64,000 nucleotides of DNA, from positions 620,001 to 684,000 of the forward strand of contig DAMBYU010000002.1 of the NCBI GenBank assembly GCA_032051265.1. Reading direction: 5' to 3'. A model generated the notes under the pieces. The model saw only the letters and a program-made list of their open reading frames with translations, was not told the DNA's origin and searched no databases. Below are positions 52,334 through 60,848 of this stretch, piece after piece. The stretch comes from Dryocola sp032051265 (GTDB lineage Bacteria > Pseudomonadota > Gammaproteobacteria > Enterobacterales > Enterobacteriaceae). The position numbers and the translations under genes are program-made. Each line of letters opens with the position of its first letter. Positions within the stretch are counted from its first letter, which is position 1.

Positions 52334-53050
52334 ATGAGTGGCAATCTGCAATCAGCAGCCCTGGTTTTATCCCTGCTGAACTATTTCACTTTGCATAAAA
52401 CACGCTGGGGAGTGCGAGAGCTGGCCCGGGAAATTGGTCGTAGCCCTTCGGTTGTTCAGCGCGCACTGAACTTACTGGAGGAGGAAGGCTACCTTTATCA
52501 GGAAGAGTTAGGGCGGACGTACCAGCTGGGTTTCAGATGTATTGAATTAGGTCACCTGGCCAATGAGAGCCGCCAGTTTTCTCAGATAGCAGCTCAGTGT
52601 CTGAAATCCGTGGTTGAAGAAAGCGGTGAGACAGTATTTATCTACCGTCGTCGTGAAGATATTTCCGTTTGTAGTTATATCCAGGAAAGCCCTCAGCATA
52701 TTCGTTTTACCGCCACCGTTGGCGAGTCTTTATATTTACACCAGGCTCCCTTTACGCAAATAACGCTAGCGTTTATGACCGCTGAGGGGAGAGAGGATTA
52801 TTTAACGCGCCATAACCTTCATGGCGACCATGCGCTAACAGAGACTCTCAACAAATACCAGCAGCAGGGTTACGCCAGTTCACATGAGGCCTGGCAGCCT
52901 CATACTCAGGGGCTATCCGTGCCTTTATTCAACGCGCAAAAAGAAGTCGCAGGCTCATTGTGCATTGCGGCTTCAACTATGCGCAGCGATCTCATTGTGT
53001 ATAAGACGTTGCTGCAACAGGCGGCATTAAGGCTCAGTTCAGTGATTTAG
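52334..53050 (+). CDS. IclR-family transcriptional regulator
   Basis: The protein has 238 residues. The N-terminal winged helix-turn-helix (about 8-65, LAREIGRSPSVVQRALNLLE) is followed by an IclR effector domain with a typical late segment (GLSVPLFNAQKEVAGSLCIA). ATG 52334 follows GGAGAGA. It is the first gene of a rightward cluster with a transporter and three enzyme-like genes, which it probably controls in response to a metabolite of the imported compound. A separate promoter may lie in the 46-base gap before the transporter gene. Confidence 0.85.
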   Translation: MSGNLQSAALVLSLLNYFTLHKTRWGVRELAREIGRSPSVVQRALNLLEEEGYLYQEELGRTYQLGFRCIELGHLANESRQFSQIAAQCLKSVVEESGETVFIYRRREDISVCSYIQESPQHIRFTATVGESLYLHQAPFTQITLAFMTAEGREDYLTRHNLHGDHALTETLNKYQQQGYASSHEAWQPHTQGLSVPLFNAQKEVAGSLCIAASTMRSDLIVYKTLLQQAALRLSSVI

Positions 53051-53096
53051 TAAAAATAATAAATAAGACACAACATCAAACAGACAGGTAATTTAT

Positions 53097-54734
53097 ATGA
53101 ATTCACAGATATCAATAAATTCAGCAGGAAATGCCCCGCCTATTTCTGTTTTCCGACCGGCTATACTGCTGGTCATTATCGCTCTTTCTTTTCTCGGCGC
53201 AATTATTGGTATTCAGATTATCGTCACCCTGGGCATTTCGGCCAACACGTCAATCATGGGCGCTGTACTGGCGATTCTGCTCTCGCGTATACCGGGTGAG
53301 ATCTTTGCCAGCTTTCGTTTTATTGATGCCCAGAATCTTGCACAAACCGCCATCTCTTCTGCCACTTTTGCGGCAGCAAACGGGCTTTTGATATCCATCG
53401 GCGTGCCCTGGGTTCTGGGCATGCATGAATTGATCTGGCCAATGCTGGCGGGTGCTTCGCTGGCGCTGGTGATAGACGGCACCATTCTTTATGGCGTTTT
53501 CAATACCCGCGCTTTTCCGGCTACCGCCCCCTGGCCTGCTGGTGTGGCAACGGCAGAAACGCTGTGGGCTGGGAATAAAGGCGGCAAGCGTCTGGGCCTG
53601 TTACTGGTTGGGTTCGCCCTGGGCATTGGTGGCGCGGCCTTTGGCATCCCGATGGCCTCTGCCGGAATCGCTTTTATCGGCAGCCTTTTTGCTCTGCTGA
53701 TGTTCGCTGTCGGCTTACTGGTAAGAGGATTTTCCGAGTCCGGCCTTATTCATTACAACCTCTACGAAAACTATGTTCCCCATGGATTTATGATTGGCGC
53801 CGGTCTCGTGGCGCTGGTGCAAATTGCCCTGATAGTCATTCGTAAACGACGCGATTTGCAAGAAGATGGCGAGATGGCAAGCGCTGAGCTTGCCGACAGC
53901 GCCAGCCGCCTGAAGAAAACGCTGCTTAAAGGCACCGTATTCTATTTCATCACTGCGCTACTGCTGACGCTGCTCACGCAAATATTTACCCAGATGTCCC
54001 TGCCAATGTTGATAGGTTTTCTGCTCTTCGCCACCGTTGCGGCGTTAGTGCAGGAGATGGTGGTCGGCATGGCAGCCATGCACTCCGGCTGGTTCCCGGC
54101 CACCGCTGCGGCGTTGATTTCATTAATGATTGGCCTGCTTATTGGCTTCCCTGCCCCGGCGCTGGCCGTGCTGGTGGGCTTTTGCACGGCAACAGGCCCG
54201 GCTTTTGCGGATATGGGCTTCGATCTGAAAACCGGTTTTATGGTGCGTGGTTATGGCAAAGATCCTGAAGCCGAAATTTATGGCCGCAAACAGCAATACC
54301 TGGCGGCGATGATTGGTTTTGCCTGCGCAATGATCGTCGTCGCTCTCGTTTATCCGTTTTACTTCTCGCAGGACAAGATTGTTCCGGCCTCACGCCTTTA
54401 TGCCGCCACCATTGAAGCTGGCCGATCTGCTGATATCGCGATGATGCTGTTGCTTTGGGCTATTCCAGGCGCGCTTTTGCAGTGGATCGGTGGTGCGCGT
54501 AATCAGATTGGCGTGCTCTTCTCGACCGGATTGATGATCCATTATCCCATTGCTGGCTGGACGGTGCTTGTAGCGCTCGCTGCGCGTCTGGTGATGGAAA
54601 AAGGCTTCGCCATCAGCAGCGACAAAATCTCCACCCTGGCGGGAGGATTGATCGCCGGTGACGCCCTTAGCTCGGCGGCAACGGCACTTTTCCCAACGGT
54701 AAAAGCTAAATTTCTGGCACTGATCGCCCACTAA
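53097..54734 (+). CDS. OPT/YSL-like oligopeptide transporter family membrane protein
   Basis: The protein has 545 residues and about 14 hydrophobic segments. The FPATAPWPAGVATAETLWAG stretch (around 140-158) resembles the conserved PWP-containing signature of the OPT (oligopeptide/YSL) family. Later parts, such as VRGYGKDPEAEIYGRKQQYL between helices, also fit. Known family members import small peptides, glutathione or metal-chelate complexes by proton symport. The substrate is not known. The peptidase gene downstream suggests a peptide-like compound. The protein is somewhat shorter than eukaryotic OPT members but within the bacterial range. Confidence 0.7.
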   Translation: MNSQISINSAGNAPPISVFRPAILLVIIALSFLGAIIGIQIIVTLGISANTSIMGAVLAILLSRIPGEIFASFRFIDAQNLAQTAISSATFAAANGLLISIGVPWVLGMHELIWPMLAGASLALVIDGTILYGVFNTRAFPATAPWPAGVATAETLWAGNKGGKRLGLLLVGFALGIGGAAFGIPMASAGIAFIGSLFALLMFAVGLLVRGFSESGLIHYNLYENYVPHGFMIGAGLVALVQIALIVIRKRRDLQEDGEMASAELADSASRLKKTLLKGTVFYFITALLLTLLTQIFTQMSLPMLIGFLLFATVAALVQEMVVGMAAMHSGWFPATAAALISLMIGLLIGFPAPALAVLVGFCTATGPAFADMGFDLKTGFMVRGYGKDPEAEIYGRKQQYLAAMIGFACAMIVVALVYPFYFSQDKIVPASRLYAATIEAGRSADIAMMLLLWAIPGALLQWIGGARNQIGVLFSTGLMIHYPIAGWTVLVALAARLVMEKGFAISSDKISTLAGGLIAGDALSSAATALFPTVKAKFLALIAH

Positions 54735-54749
54735 CTTTGAGGACAGAAC

Positions 54750-55943
54750 ATGACAGACTGGTCAAAAATTTATCAGGATACCCGCGTTTCGCAAAACTAC
54801 GCCTACTTTGACACCGGAGCTGCGTCCCCGCCCCCTGCACCCGTTATTGAGGCGGTAAACAGTTATCTGCATAAAACGGCGGAACTGGGGACTTATCTGC
54901 CAGCATTTCGTAAAGAGGTTTACCAGGGGATTGAGGCCACTCGCGAAAAACTGGCCAGATTCATTAACGCCTCGGCCAGTGAAATTGCTTTCACCCGTAA
55001 CGGCACCGAAGCCATTTGTCTGGCGGCACGAGGCATCGCGTGGCAGGAAGGTGACGAAGTTATCCTTCCTGATACGGAAATGCTCAGCAACGTCTCCGTA
55101 TGGCATCTGTTAGCGCAAGAGAAAAAAATCCGCATCGTTGCGCTAAAAGCGAGCCCGGAAGGACTCATTGAACCTGAACAGGTCCGTCAGCTGATAACAC
55201 CTAAAACACGGCTTATCACCTTTGTGGCTTTATCCAACGTCACCGGCGCCATCCAGCCTGTTGAGGAAATCTGCCGGATAGCGCGTGAGCATAATGTACT
55301 GAGCCACGTCAGCGCTTCACAGGCGTTAGGTTTGCTTGCCATCGACGTTCAGGCCTGGCAGTGTGATGTTCTCTCGGCCTGTGGTCGCAAAGGGCTACGA
55401 GCTATTGAAGGCTCAGGTTTACTCTATGTACGCGAGTCGTTAATCGCTTCGCTTTCGCCAGCCCTGGTCGGATGGTGGAACTCCGGTATGAACAACGACG
55501 GCAGCATCGAGCTGCCGGAAACCGCAAAACGTTTTGAGGCGGGATGCCCGAATGTTCCCGCCATTATTAGCATGGACTGCGCCCTTGATTACGCCTGCGC
55601 GATTGGCATAACGACGATTGAACAACGTTGCCGCGAGCTCACCGTTTACGCCCTTGAAAAACTATCAGCGCTGCCCGGTATTGAGGCCTACGGGCCAGCC
55701 AATACTGCCTTCAGGATGGGAATAATTCCTTTCAATATCCGCGGCATTCATCCGGACAAACTGACCGCCCGGCTTGAGCAACAGCATATCATCATTGAAT
55801 CCGGCCACTTTATGGCAAGCGCCATTCTGAAAAATTATCAAATCGAGAAAATGGCGCGCATTTCTCTCCATTATTTCAACCAGTTCTCTGAAATAGACCG
55901 TCTTGTCGATTCTACTGCACAATTCATCAAGGAGTCCGTATGA
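54750..55943 (+). CDS. Class V aminotransferase-fold protein with altered active site
   Basis: The protein has 397 residues and the fold of NifS/SufS-type PLP enzymes: phosphate-binding RNGTEAICLAARG (83-95) and Schiff-base Lys214 in SACGRKGLRAIEGSGLLYV. Compared with SufS, the Asp that normally bonds the pyridine nitrogen is Ser188 (VSASQ in place of VDGAQ), the stacking His region is MLSN, and the desulfurase Cys is Met355 with Glu350 in place of the substrate Arg. Arg370 is kept. It is therefore not a cysteine desulfurase; a lyase, epimerase or non-classical PLP function is possible. The stop overlaps the pepE-like start (ATGA). Confidence 0.8.
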   Translation: MTDWSKIYQDTRVSQNYAYFDTGAASPPPAPVIEAVNSYLHKTAELGTYLPAFRKEVYQGIEATREKLARFINASASEIAFTRNGTEAICLAARGIAWQEGDEVILPDTEMLSNVSVWHLLAQEKKIRIVALKASPEGLIEPEQVRQLITPKTRLITFVALSNVTGAIQPVEEICRIAREHNVLSHVSASQALGLLAIDVQAWQCDVLSACGRKGLRAIEGSGLLYVRESLIASLSPALVGWWNSGMNNDGSIELPETAKRFEAGCPNVPAIISMDCALDYACAIGITTIEQRCRELTVYALEKLSALPGIEAYGPANTAFRMGIIPFNIRGIHPDKLTARLEQQHIIIESGHFMASAILKNYQIEKMARISLHYFNQFSEIDRLVDSTAQFIKESV

Positions 55944-56665
55944 AAAAAGCATTGTTAATGAGCAGCTCGCGTGTGGGAAACCGTGGGTATCTTGAACACG
56001 CGGATACACAGCTTCATACCCTGTTTGAGCAGCAGCCGCTTGACGTCCTTTTTATTCCTTATGCTGCGGTGACATTCAGCTTTGATGATTTTGAAAATAT
56101 CGTGAAGCCCGCCTTTAACCGTCTGGGTTATGGCCTGAAATCCATCCATCACTTTAGCGACCCGGTTGCAGCCGTCAAAAATGCCCGGGCGATTGCCGTT
56201 GGCGGTGGGAATACTTTCGCCCTGCTGAACCGCCTCTATGAAAATAAGCTTGTCGAAGAGATTTCACGCCGGGTGAATGACGGTGAACTGCCTTACGTCG
56301 GCTGGAGCGCAGGCAGCAACGTTGCCACGCCAACCATCCGCACAACCAATGATATGCCTGTTGTGCAGCCGCCTTCTTTCAACGCGCTGGGTATCACGCC
56401 TTTCCAGATGAATCCTCACTTTATCTCGGGTAAACCTGTCGGACACAACGGCGAAAGCCGTGAAGAGCGCCTGAACGAGTTTTTAACGATCAATAAAGGC
56501 GAAGAGCTGCTGGCGCTGTATGAAGGTTCCGCCCTGTATGTGGAAGGTGAAGAGGGACAAATCCTCGGGGAGAAAGAAGGACTCTGGTTCCGCGGCCCTG
56601 ACAAGATTGAACAGATCGCCCCCAACACAAAATTCTCGTTAGCGATGATCAAAGGAGTGAAATGA
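55940..56665 (+). CDS. Peptidase E family (alpha-aspartyl dipeptidase-like, S51)
   Basis: Serine peptidase of 241 residues. The catalytic serine is in VGWSAGSN, followed by TPTIRTTNDMPVV, the His in MNPHF and a glutamate in ALYEGSALYV, all aligned with Salmonella PepE (229 residues), which cleaves Asp-X dipeptides. It probably hydrolyses a dipeptide or isopeptide delivered by the OPT-like transporter. It overlaps the preceding gene by four bases and is one base ahead of the DUF1177 gene, so it is within a tight operon. I do not assign pepE because the context differs from the usual pepE locus. Confidence 0.85.
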   Translation: MKKALLMSSSRVGNRGYLEHADTQLHTLFEQQPLDVLFIPYAAVTFSFDDFENIVKPAFNRLGYGLKSIHHFSDPVAAVKNARAIAVGGGNTFALLNRLYENKLVEEISRRVNDGELPYVGWSAGSNVATPTIRTTNDMPVVQPPSFNALGITPFQMNPHFISGKPVGHNGESREERLNEFLTINKGEELLALYEGSALYVEGEEGQILGEKEGLWFRGPDKIEQIAPNTKFSLAMIKGVK

Positions 56666-56666
56666 T

Positions 56667-57617
56667 ATGTCCGCAAAATTTGTCAGTGCAGTCTATGAGC
56701 TATTAGATGATCCGACCATTAACGGAGCCAAAGTCGTTGCGGCGCTGGAAAGCCTGGGGGCGGAGAAAGAACAGGTCTCCATCACCACCATCCCGGTGAA
56801 TTATGAAGCGCCGGAAGATACCACTCAAATCTGTGACTTCATCAAAGTGGTTATCAAAGGCAAAAGTGGCAAACAGGCGGGAGGACGCTCACCCACTTTA
56901 GGGATCATCGGACGCCTTGGGGCGCAGCAGGCGCAGCCCAGCCGTATCGGCATTGTCTCCGACGCTGATGGTTCCATTGTTGCGTTAGCCAGCGCGATGA
57001 AGCTGCTGGAGATGTCTGCCAAAGGTGCCCGGCTTGAGGGCGATACAATTATTACCACTCACCTCGCCACGCATGTTTCCATCACGCCGCACGATCCCGT
57101 CGACTTCATGGGAATGCCTGTCTCCTCCACGACCATGAACAACTACGAGGTTGACGATGAAATGGATGCCATTCTCTCTGTGGATACCTCGAAAGGAAAC
57201 AGCATCATTAAGACACGCGGGATCGCTATCTCCCCGACAGCGAAAGAGGGATATATTTTGCGCGTGGCACCTGACCTGGTAAGCCTGATGGAACTGGCAA
57301 CCGGTAACCCGGCGGTCACTTTCCCTATCACCACCCAGGACATCACGCCTTATGACAATGGCGTTTATCATTTTAACTCTATTATGCAGCCGCACGTTGC
57401 CACAGCCGCCCCGGTGGTGGGACTTGCCATTACCGCAAAATCTGTAGTACCGGGTTGCGAAACGGGAGCCAGCTACGAAAGTGAACTGGTGGATGCCACG
57501 GTATTTGCCGTTGAAGTCGCAAAACAGTTTACCTGGGGTAAAATCGCCTTCTATGACGAGGCCGAATACCAGAAACTGTTCGAACTTTATGGCAGCATGG
57601 CTGTATTACAGGATTAA
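56667..57617 (+). CDS. DUF1177 family protein
   Basis: The protein has 316 residues and resembles DUF1177 proteins of unknown function. Conserved-looking polar segments are GIIGRLGAQQAQPSRIGIVS, DADGSIVALASAMKLLEMS, TTHLATHVSITPHDPVDFMG and EVDDEMDAILSVDTSKGNS. Clustered Asp, His and Glu residues could bind a metal, and the alternating alpha/beta pattern suggests a soluble enzyme. There is no signal peptide. It begins one base after the peptidase stop. As I recall, DUF1177 genes occur beside OPT transporters in other bacteria, supporting a joint pathway. Confidence 0.75.
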   Translation: MSAKFVSAVYELLDDPTINGAKVVAALESLGAEKEQVSITTIPVNYEAPEDTTQICDFIKVVIKGKSGKQAGGRSPTLGIIGRLGAQQAQPSRIGIVSDADGSIVALASAMKLLEMSAKGARLEGDTIITTHLATHVSITPHDPVDFMGMPVSSTTMNNYEVDDEMDAILSVDTSKGNSIIKTRGIAISPTAKEGYILRVAPDLVSLMELATGNPAVTFPITTQDITPYDNGVYHFNSIMQPHVATAAPVVGLAITAKSVVPGCETGASYESELVDATVFAVEVAKQFTWGKIAFYDEAEYQKLFELYGSMAVLQD

Positions 57618-57645
57618 CCTGCAAATAAGATGACAGATAAAATGC

Positions 57646-57673
57646 GGCCGGAGCGCCCATAAGCATTCCGGCC
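57646..57673. terminator. Hairpin between the DUF1177 gene and the cold-shock gene
   Basis: A 7-bp GC-rich stem (ggccgga / tccggcc) with a 14-base loop lies between convergent genes. No T-run follows. Confidence 0.45.
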
Positions 57674-57685
57674 TGCAGATGCTTC

Positions 57686-58171
57686 TTATCGGGGCAGCGC
57701 TTTGAGGATCTTCATGGTCGCATCCACGTCGATTTCATCTTCAGAGAAGATATGCGTGGTGCCCTGGAAGGTAGTAACCGCAAGCTTCTTAAGCTTGCGC
57801 ATCTCACCGGCTTTCTTCTCTTGTTTCGGACGAATGCTGTTCATCAGCAAACCGACCGACAGCACGGCGTTTTCTTTATCCACCTTCGCGTCCGCAGGCA
57901 CTTCTTCGCTATACACCAGGAAAGATTTAATGGAGGTGATTTTAATCCGCTCCCCGGCAATAAAGATGTATTTGCTTTCCGGCTCCACCTTCACCGCATA
58001 CGCCGACAGGCCTTTATTATTGGTCGTAGGCTCAAAGGTCACCGCAGCATCTTTTTTGATTAGCTCAGGATTGGCGACTTTAATCACGTGAAAATAACGG
58101 TTATCGCCGTTCTCATCTTTGATAAAACCAAAACCTTTTTCTTCAAACCAGGTTGTGATTGTCCCGTTCAT
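57686..58171 (-). CDS. Cold-shock-domain protein with C-terminal extension
   Basis: The protein has 161 residues. The first 65 form a cold-shock domain: GTITTWFEEKGFGFIKDENG contains RNP1 (KGFGFI); the second RNA-contact strand is unusual (RYFHVIKV instead of VFVHF). A C-terminal extension of about 95 residues, rich in Lys and Glu, resembles no domain I know and ends EDEIDVDATMKILKALPR. It probably binds single-stranded nucleic acid. It lies between the inserted operon and murJ, where E. coli has no gene. Confidence 0.75.
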   Translation of the reverse strand: MNGTITTWFEEKGFGFIKDENGDNRYFHVIKVANPELIKKDAAVTFEPTTNNKGLSAYAVKVEPESKYIFIAGERIKITSIKSFLVYSEEVPADAKVDKENAVLSVGLLMNSIRPKQEKKAGEMRKLKKLAVTTFQGTTHIFSEDEIDVDATMKILKALPR

Positions 58172-58276
58172 CGCTTTACCGCCTAATTAATCGTTCGTAT
58201 GCCAAATTTTGCAGCGCGCAGTTTAATGCAGAACGCGCGCGCCGACCATGCCTTTGATGCATGGCCGACACCACAA

Positions 58277-59812
58277 TTATAGGGTGCGACGAGCAAAATC
58301 TTTGACTTTAAAGCCCAGCACCATCAGCGTGGCAAAATACGCCACTATTCCGGCAACGACCACGGCCATCAAACGCGCCAGACGATATGCCATGTTGCCG
58401 ATGTCCCATGCGGGCATGATATGCATCATACCCAGCAGCACCGCTGTCATAACGATTACCGCAGCGAACAGACGCCACAGGAAGGCGGCCCAGCCCGGCT
58501 GAGGCTGGAAGATATCCTGCTTGCGCAGCTGCCAGTACAACAGGCTTGCGTTAATGCAGGCGGCCAGACCAATCGACAGCGACAGGCCGGCATGCTTTAA
58601 CGGCCCGATAAACACCAGGTTCATCAGCTGCGTAAGGATTAACGTGACAATCGCGATTTTAACCGGCGTTTTAATATCCTGGCGCGAGTAGAAACCGGGC
58701 GCCAGAACCTTCACGACAATCAGCCCCATCAGCCCGATGGAATAGGCCACCAGCGCGCGCTGCGTCATGGCGGCGTCAAAGGCGGTAAATTTGCCGTACT
58801 GAAACAAAGAAACGGTGAGCGGTTTTGCAAGCACGCCCAGGGCCACCGCGCTCGGCAGCGCCAGCAGAAAGCACAGGCGTAAGCCCCAGTCCATCAGACG
58901 CGAATATTCATCATGGTTGCCGCTGGCGAAACTTTTAGCGAGCGACGGCAGCAGTATGGTGCCAAGCGCCACGCCAAGTACGCCGGACGGGAACTCCATC
59001 AGACGATCGGCGTAATACATCCAGGAGACCGAACCGGAGACGAGGAACGAGGCGAAAATGGTGTTGATGATAAGTGAGATTTGGCTGACGGACACGCCCA
59101 GTATTGCCGGTCCCATCTGCCTGATAACCCGCATCGCGCCCGCGTCTTTCAGATTGATGCGCGGCAGCACTAACATGCCGATTTTCTTCAGGTGCGGAAG
59201 CTGGTAAGCCAGTTGCAGCACGCCGCCCACGGTGACCGCCCACGCCAGCGCGAGGATCGGCGGGTTAAAGTGCGGTGCGGCAAACAGCGCAAAACCGATC
59301 ATGCTGAGGTTGAGGAACGTGGGGGCGAAAGCCGGAACGGAGAATCGGTTCCAGGTATTGAGAATGGCCCCGACCAGCGACGCCAGCGAGATAAGCAGAA
59401 TATACGGGAAGGTGATGCGCAGCAGGCTGGAGGTCAGCGCAAATTTATCCGCGGTATCGGCAAACCCGGGAGCCGTCACCAGAATGACCCACGGGGCGGC
59501 AATCATGCCGATTACCGTGACGATGGCCAGCGCCAGCGTGAGCAACCCTGAAACGTAAGAGACAAAGACACGCGTCGCGTCTTCGCCCTGCTTGCTTTTG
59601 TACTCTGCCAGAATGGGTACAAACGCCTGCGAGAAAGCCCCTTCGGCAAAAATCCGGCGCAGTAAATTTGGTAATTTAAACGCCACAAAGAAGGCGTCCG
59701 TCGCCATTCCTGCCCCAAATACCCTTGCCACAATGGCGTCGCGTGCAAACCCGAGCACGCGTGAAAACATGGTCATCGAGCTGACGGCAGCCAGCGATTT
59801 TAAGAGATTCAT
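58277..59812 (-). CDS. murJ: MurJ (MviN), lipid II flippase
   Basis: Essential MOP-family flippase that moves lipid II across the inner membrane. It has 511 residues (as E. coli), with about 14 transmembrane helices. The N-terminal GFARDAIVARVFGAGMATDA, FVAFKLPNLLRRIFAEGAFS contains conserved charged residues of the central cavity. It follows mviM on the same strand; downstream lies the cold-shock gene instead of flgN. Confidence 0.97.
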   Translation of the reverse strand: MNLLKSLAAVSSMTMFSRVLGFARDAIVARVFGAGMATDAFFVAFKLPNLLRRIFAEGAFSQAFVPILAEYKSKQGEDATRVFVSYVSGLLTLALAIVTVIGMIAAPWVILVTAPGFADTADKFALTSSLLRITFPYILLISLASLVGAILNTWNRFSVPAFAPTFLNLSMIGFALFAAPHFNPPILALAWAVTVGGVLQLAYQLPHLKKIGMLVLPRINLKDAGAMRVIRQMGPAILGVSVSQISLIINTIFASFLVSGSVSWMYYADRLMEFPSGVLGVALGTILLPSLAKSFASGNHDEYSRLMDWGLRLCFLLALPSAVALGVLAKPLTVSLFQYGKFTAFDAAMTQRALVAYSIGLMGLIVVKVLAPGFYSRQDIKTPVKIAIVTLILTQLMNLVFIGPLKHAGLSLSIGLAACINASLLYWQLRKQDIFQPQPGWAAFLWRLFAAVIVMTAVLLGMMHIMPAWDIGNMAYRLARLMAVVVAGIVAYFATLMVLGFKVKDFARRTL

Positions 59813-59837
59813 TTATTATGCGGTTCCACAAACATCA

Positions 59838-59857
59838 ACGCCTGCGGCGGCAGGCGT
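59838..59857 (-). terminator. Hairpin between mviM and murJ
   Basis: An 8-bp perfect stem (acgcctgc / gcaggcgt) with a four-base loop. On the reverse strand it is followed by a T/G-rich stretch, so it may be a partial terminator of mviM. Confidence 0.5.
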
Positions 59858-59921
59858 ATCAAGATTCTGGAGCGTAGTCTACCGATACGCCGCTGAATTG
59901 CTACTCTCAGTTGTGACAGGA

Positions 59922-60845
59922 TTATTCGCTCATCGCCTCGCGCCAGAGCTTTTCGACCACGCTTTGCGCCAGCAGCGCCTGCTCGCCGGAAGTTTCAGGA
60001 ACTGTCTGATTTGCCACGCATTCGAGGAAATGGCGCGCGCAGCCCGCAAAGCCACGCTGTTCAAGCGTACTCTGCCAGCCCGGCACAGGACGATGCACAA
60101 CGCCCGCCCCGCACTCTTCACGCCAGTCACGCATGTCCGTCACGTCGTACAACCCGCCATCGGTCACCGCCTGCACCCATTCACGCTGGCTTCCCCCGCG
60201 GCGGTGCATGCTGGTGGTGATTTGCAGATGTTCTTTAGCGAAATGATGCTCGGCAAACAGCATATGCCCTTGCTCATTGGTCTGCAGCGTTCCGCTTTGC
60301 AGCTGCGCCTCACCGCCGGCCAGCCACAGCGCGGTATCCACTACGTGCAGATAATCGTCAAGCAGCGTAAAACGCAGATCGTTTGGCCCGACGCTGTCGG
60401 CGCGGTGTTTATCCATGCGCAGCGACGCGCCCGTTGCCAGCTTCGCCTTTAGCTCCTGGTAGAGCGGTGAAAAGCGACGGTTGAACCCTACCATTAAGGT
60501 GCGTTTTTTGCACTCCGCAAGCGCCACCAGCCGCTCGGCATCCGCCAGATTCTCCGCCAGCGGTTTATCCACGCAGACGTTGACGCCCGCCTGTAACAGC
60601 TCGCTGACCACCGTAAAATGGGTGCTGGTTGCGCTATGGACAAACACGGCGTCACACTGAGCGGCGAGATCGGCAATGGAAGAAACATAAGGAATGCGGT
60701 ACGTATCGCAGATCTTCTGCGCTTTTTCTTTGGTCGGCGAAAATGCCCCCTGCAACGTCCAGTCGCCCGCGGCGCTTAATACCGGAAGCCAGGCCTTTTG
60801 CGCAATCCCACCAAGGCCAACTACGCCCACTCTAAGTTTGGTCAT
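59922..60845 (-). CDS. mviM: MviM (YceM), Gfo/Idh/MocA-family oxidoreductase
   Basis: The protein has 307 residues, as in E. coli. The Rossmann motif VGVVGLGGIAQKAWLP is N-terminal and the catalytic EKP-type motif here is CVDKPLAEN. It is a predicted NAD(P)-dependent oxidoreductase whose substrate is unknown. Its position next to murJ is conserved in enterobacteria. It is distinct from the other family member at 10.1-11.2 kb. It starts four bases after the yceH stop. Confidence 0.94.
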   Translation of the reverse strand: MTKLRVGVVGLGGIAQKAWLPVLSAAGDWTLQGAFSPTKEKAQKICDTYRIPYVSSIADLAAQCDAVFVHSATSTHFTVVSELLQAGVNVCVDKPLAENLADAERLVALAECKKRTLMVGFNRRFSPLYQELKAKLATGASLRMDKHRADSVGPNDLRFTLLDDYLHVVDTALWLAGGEAQLQSGTLQTNEQGHMLFAEHHFAKEHLQITTSMHRRGGSQREWVQAVTDGGLYDVTDMRDWREECGAGVVHRPVPGWQSTLEQRGFAGCARHFLECVANQTVPETSGEQALLAQSVVEKLWREAMSE

Positions 60846-60848
60846 CTG

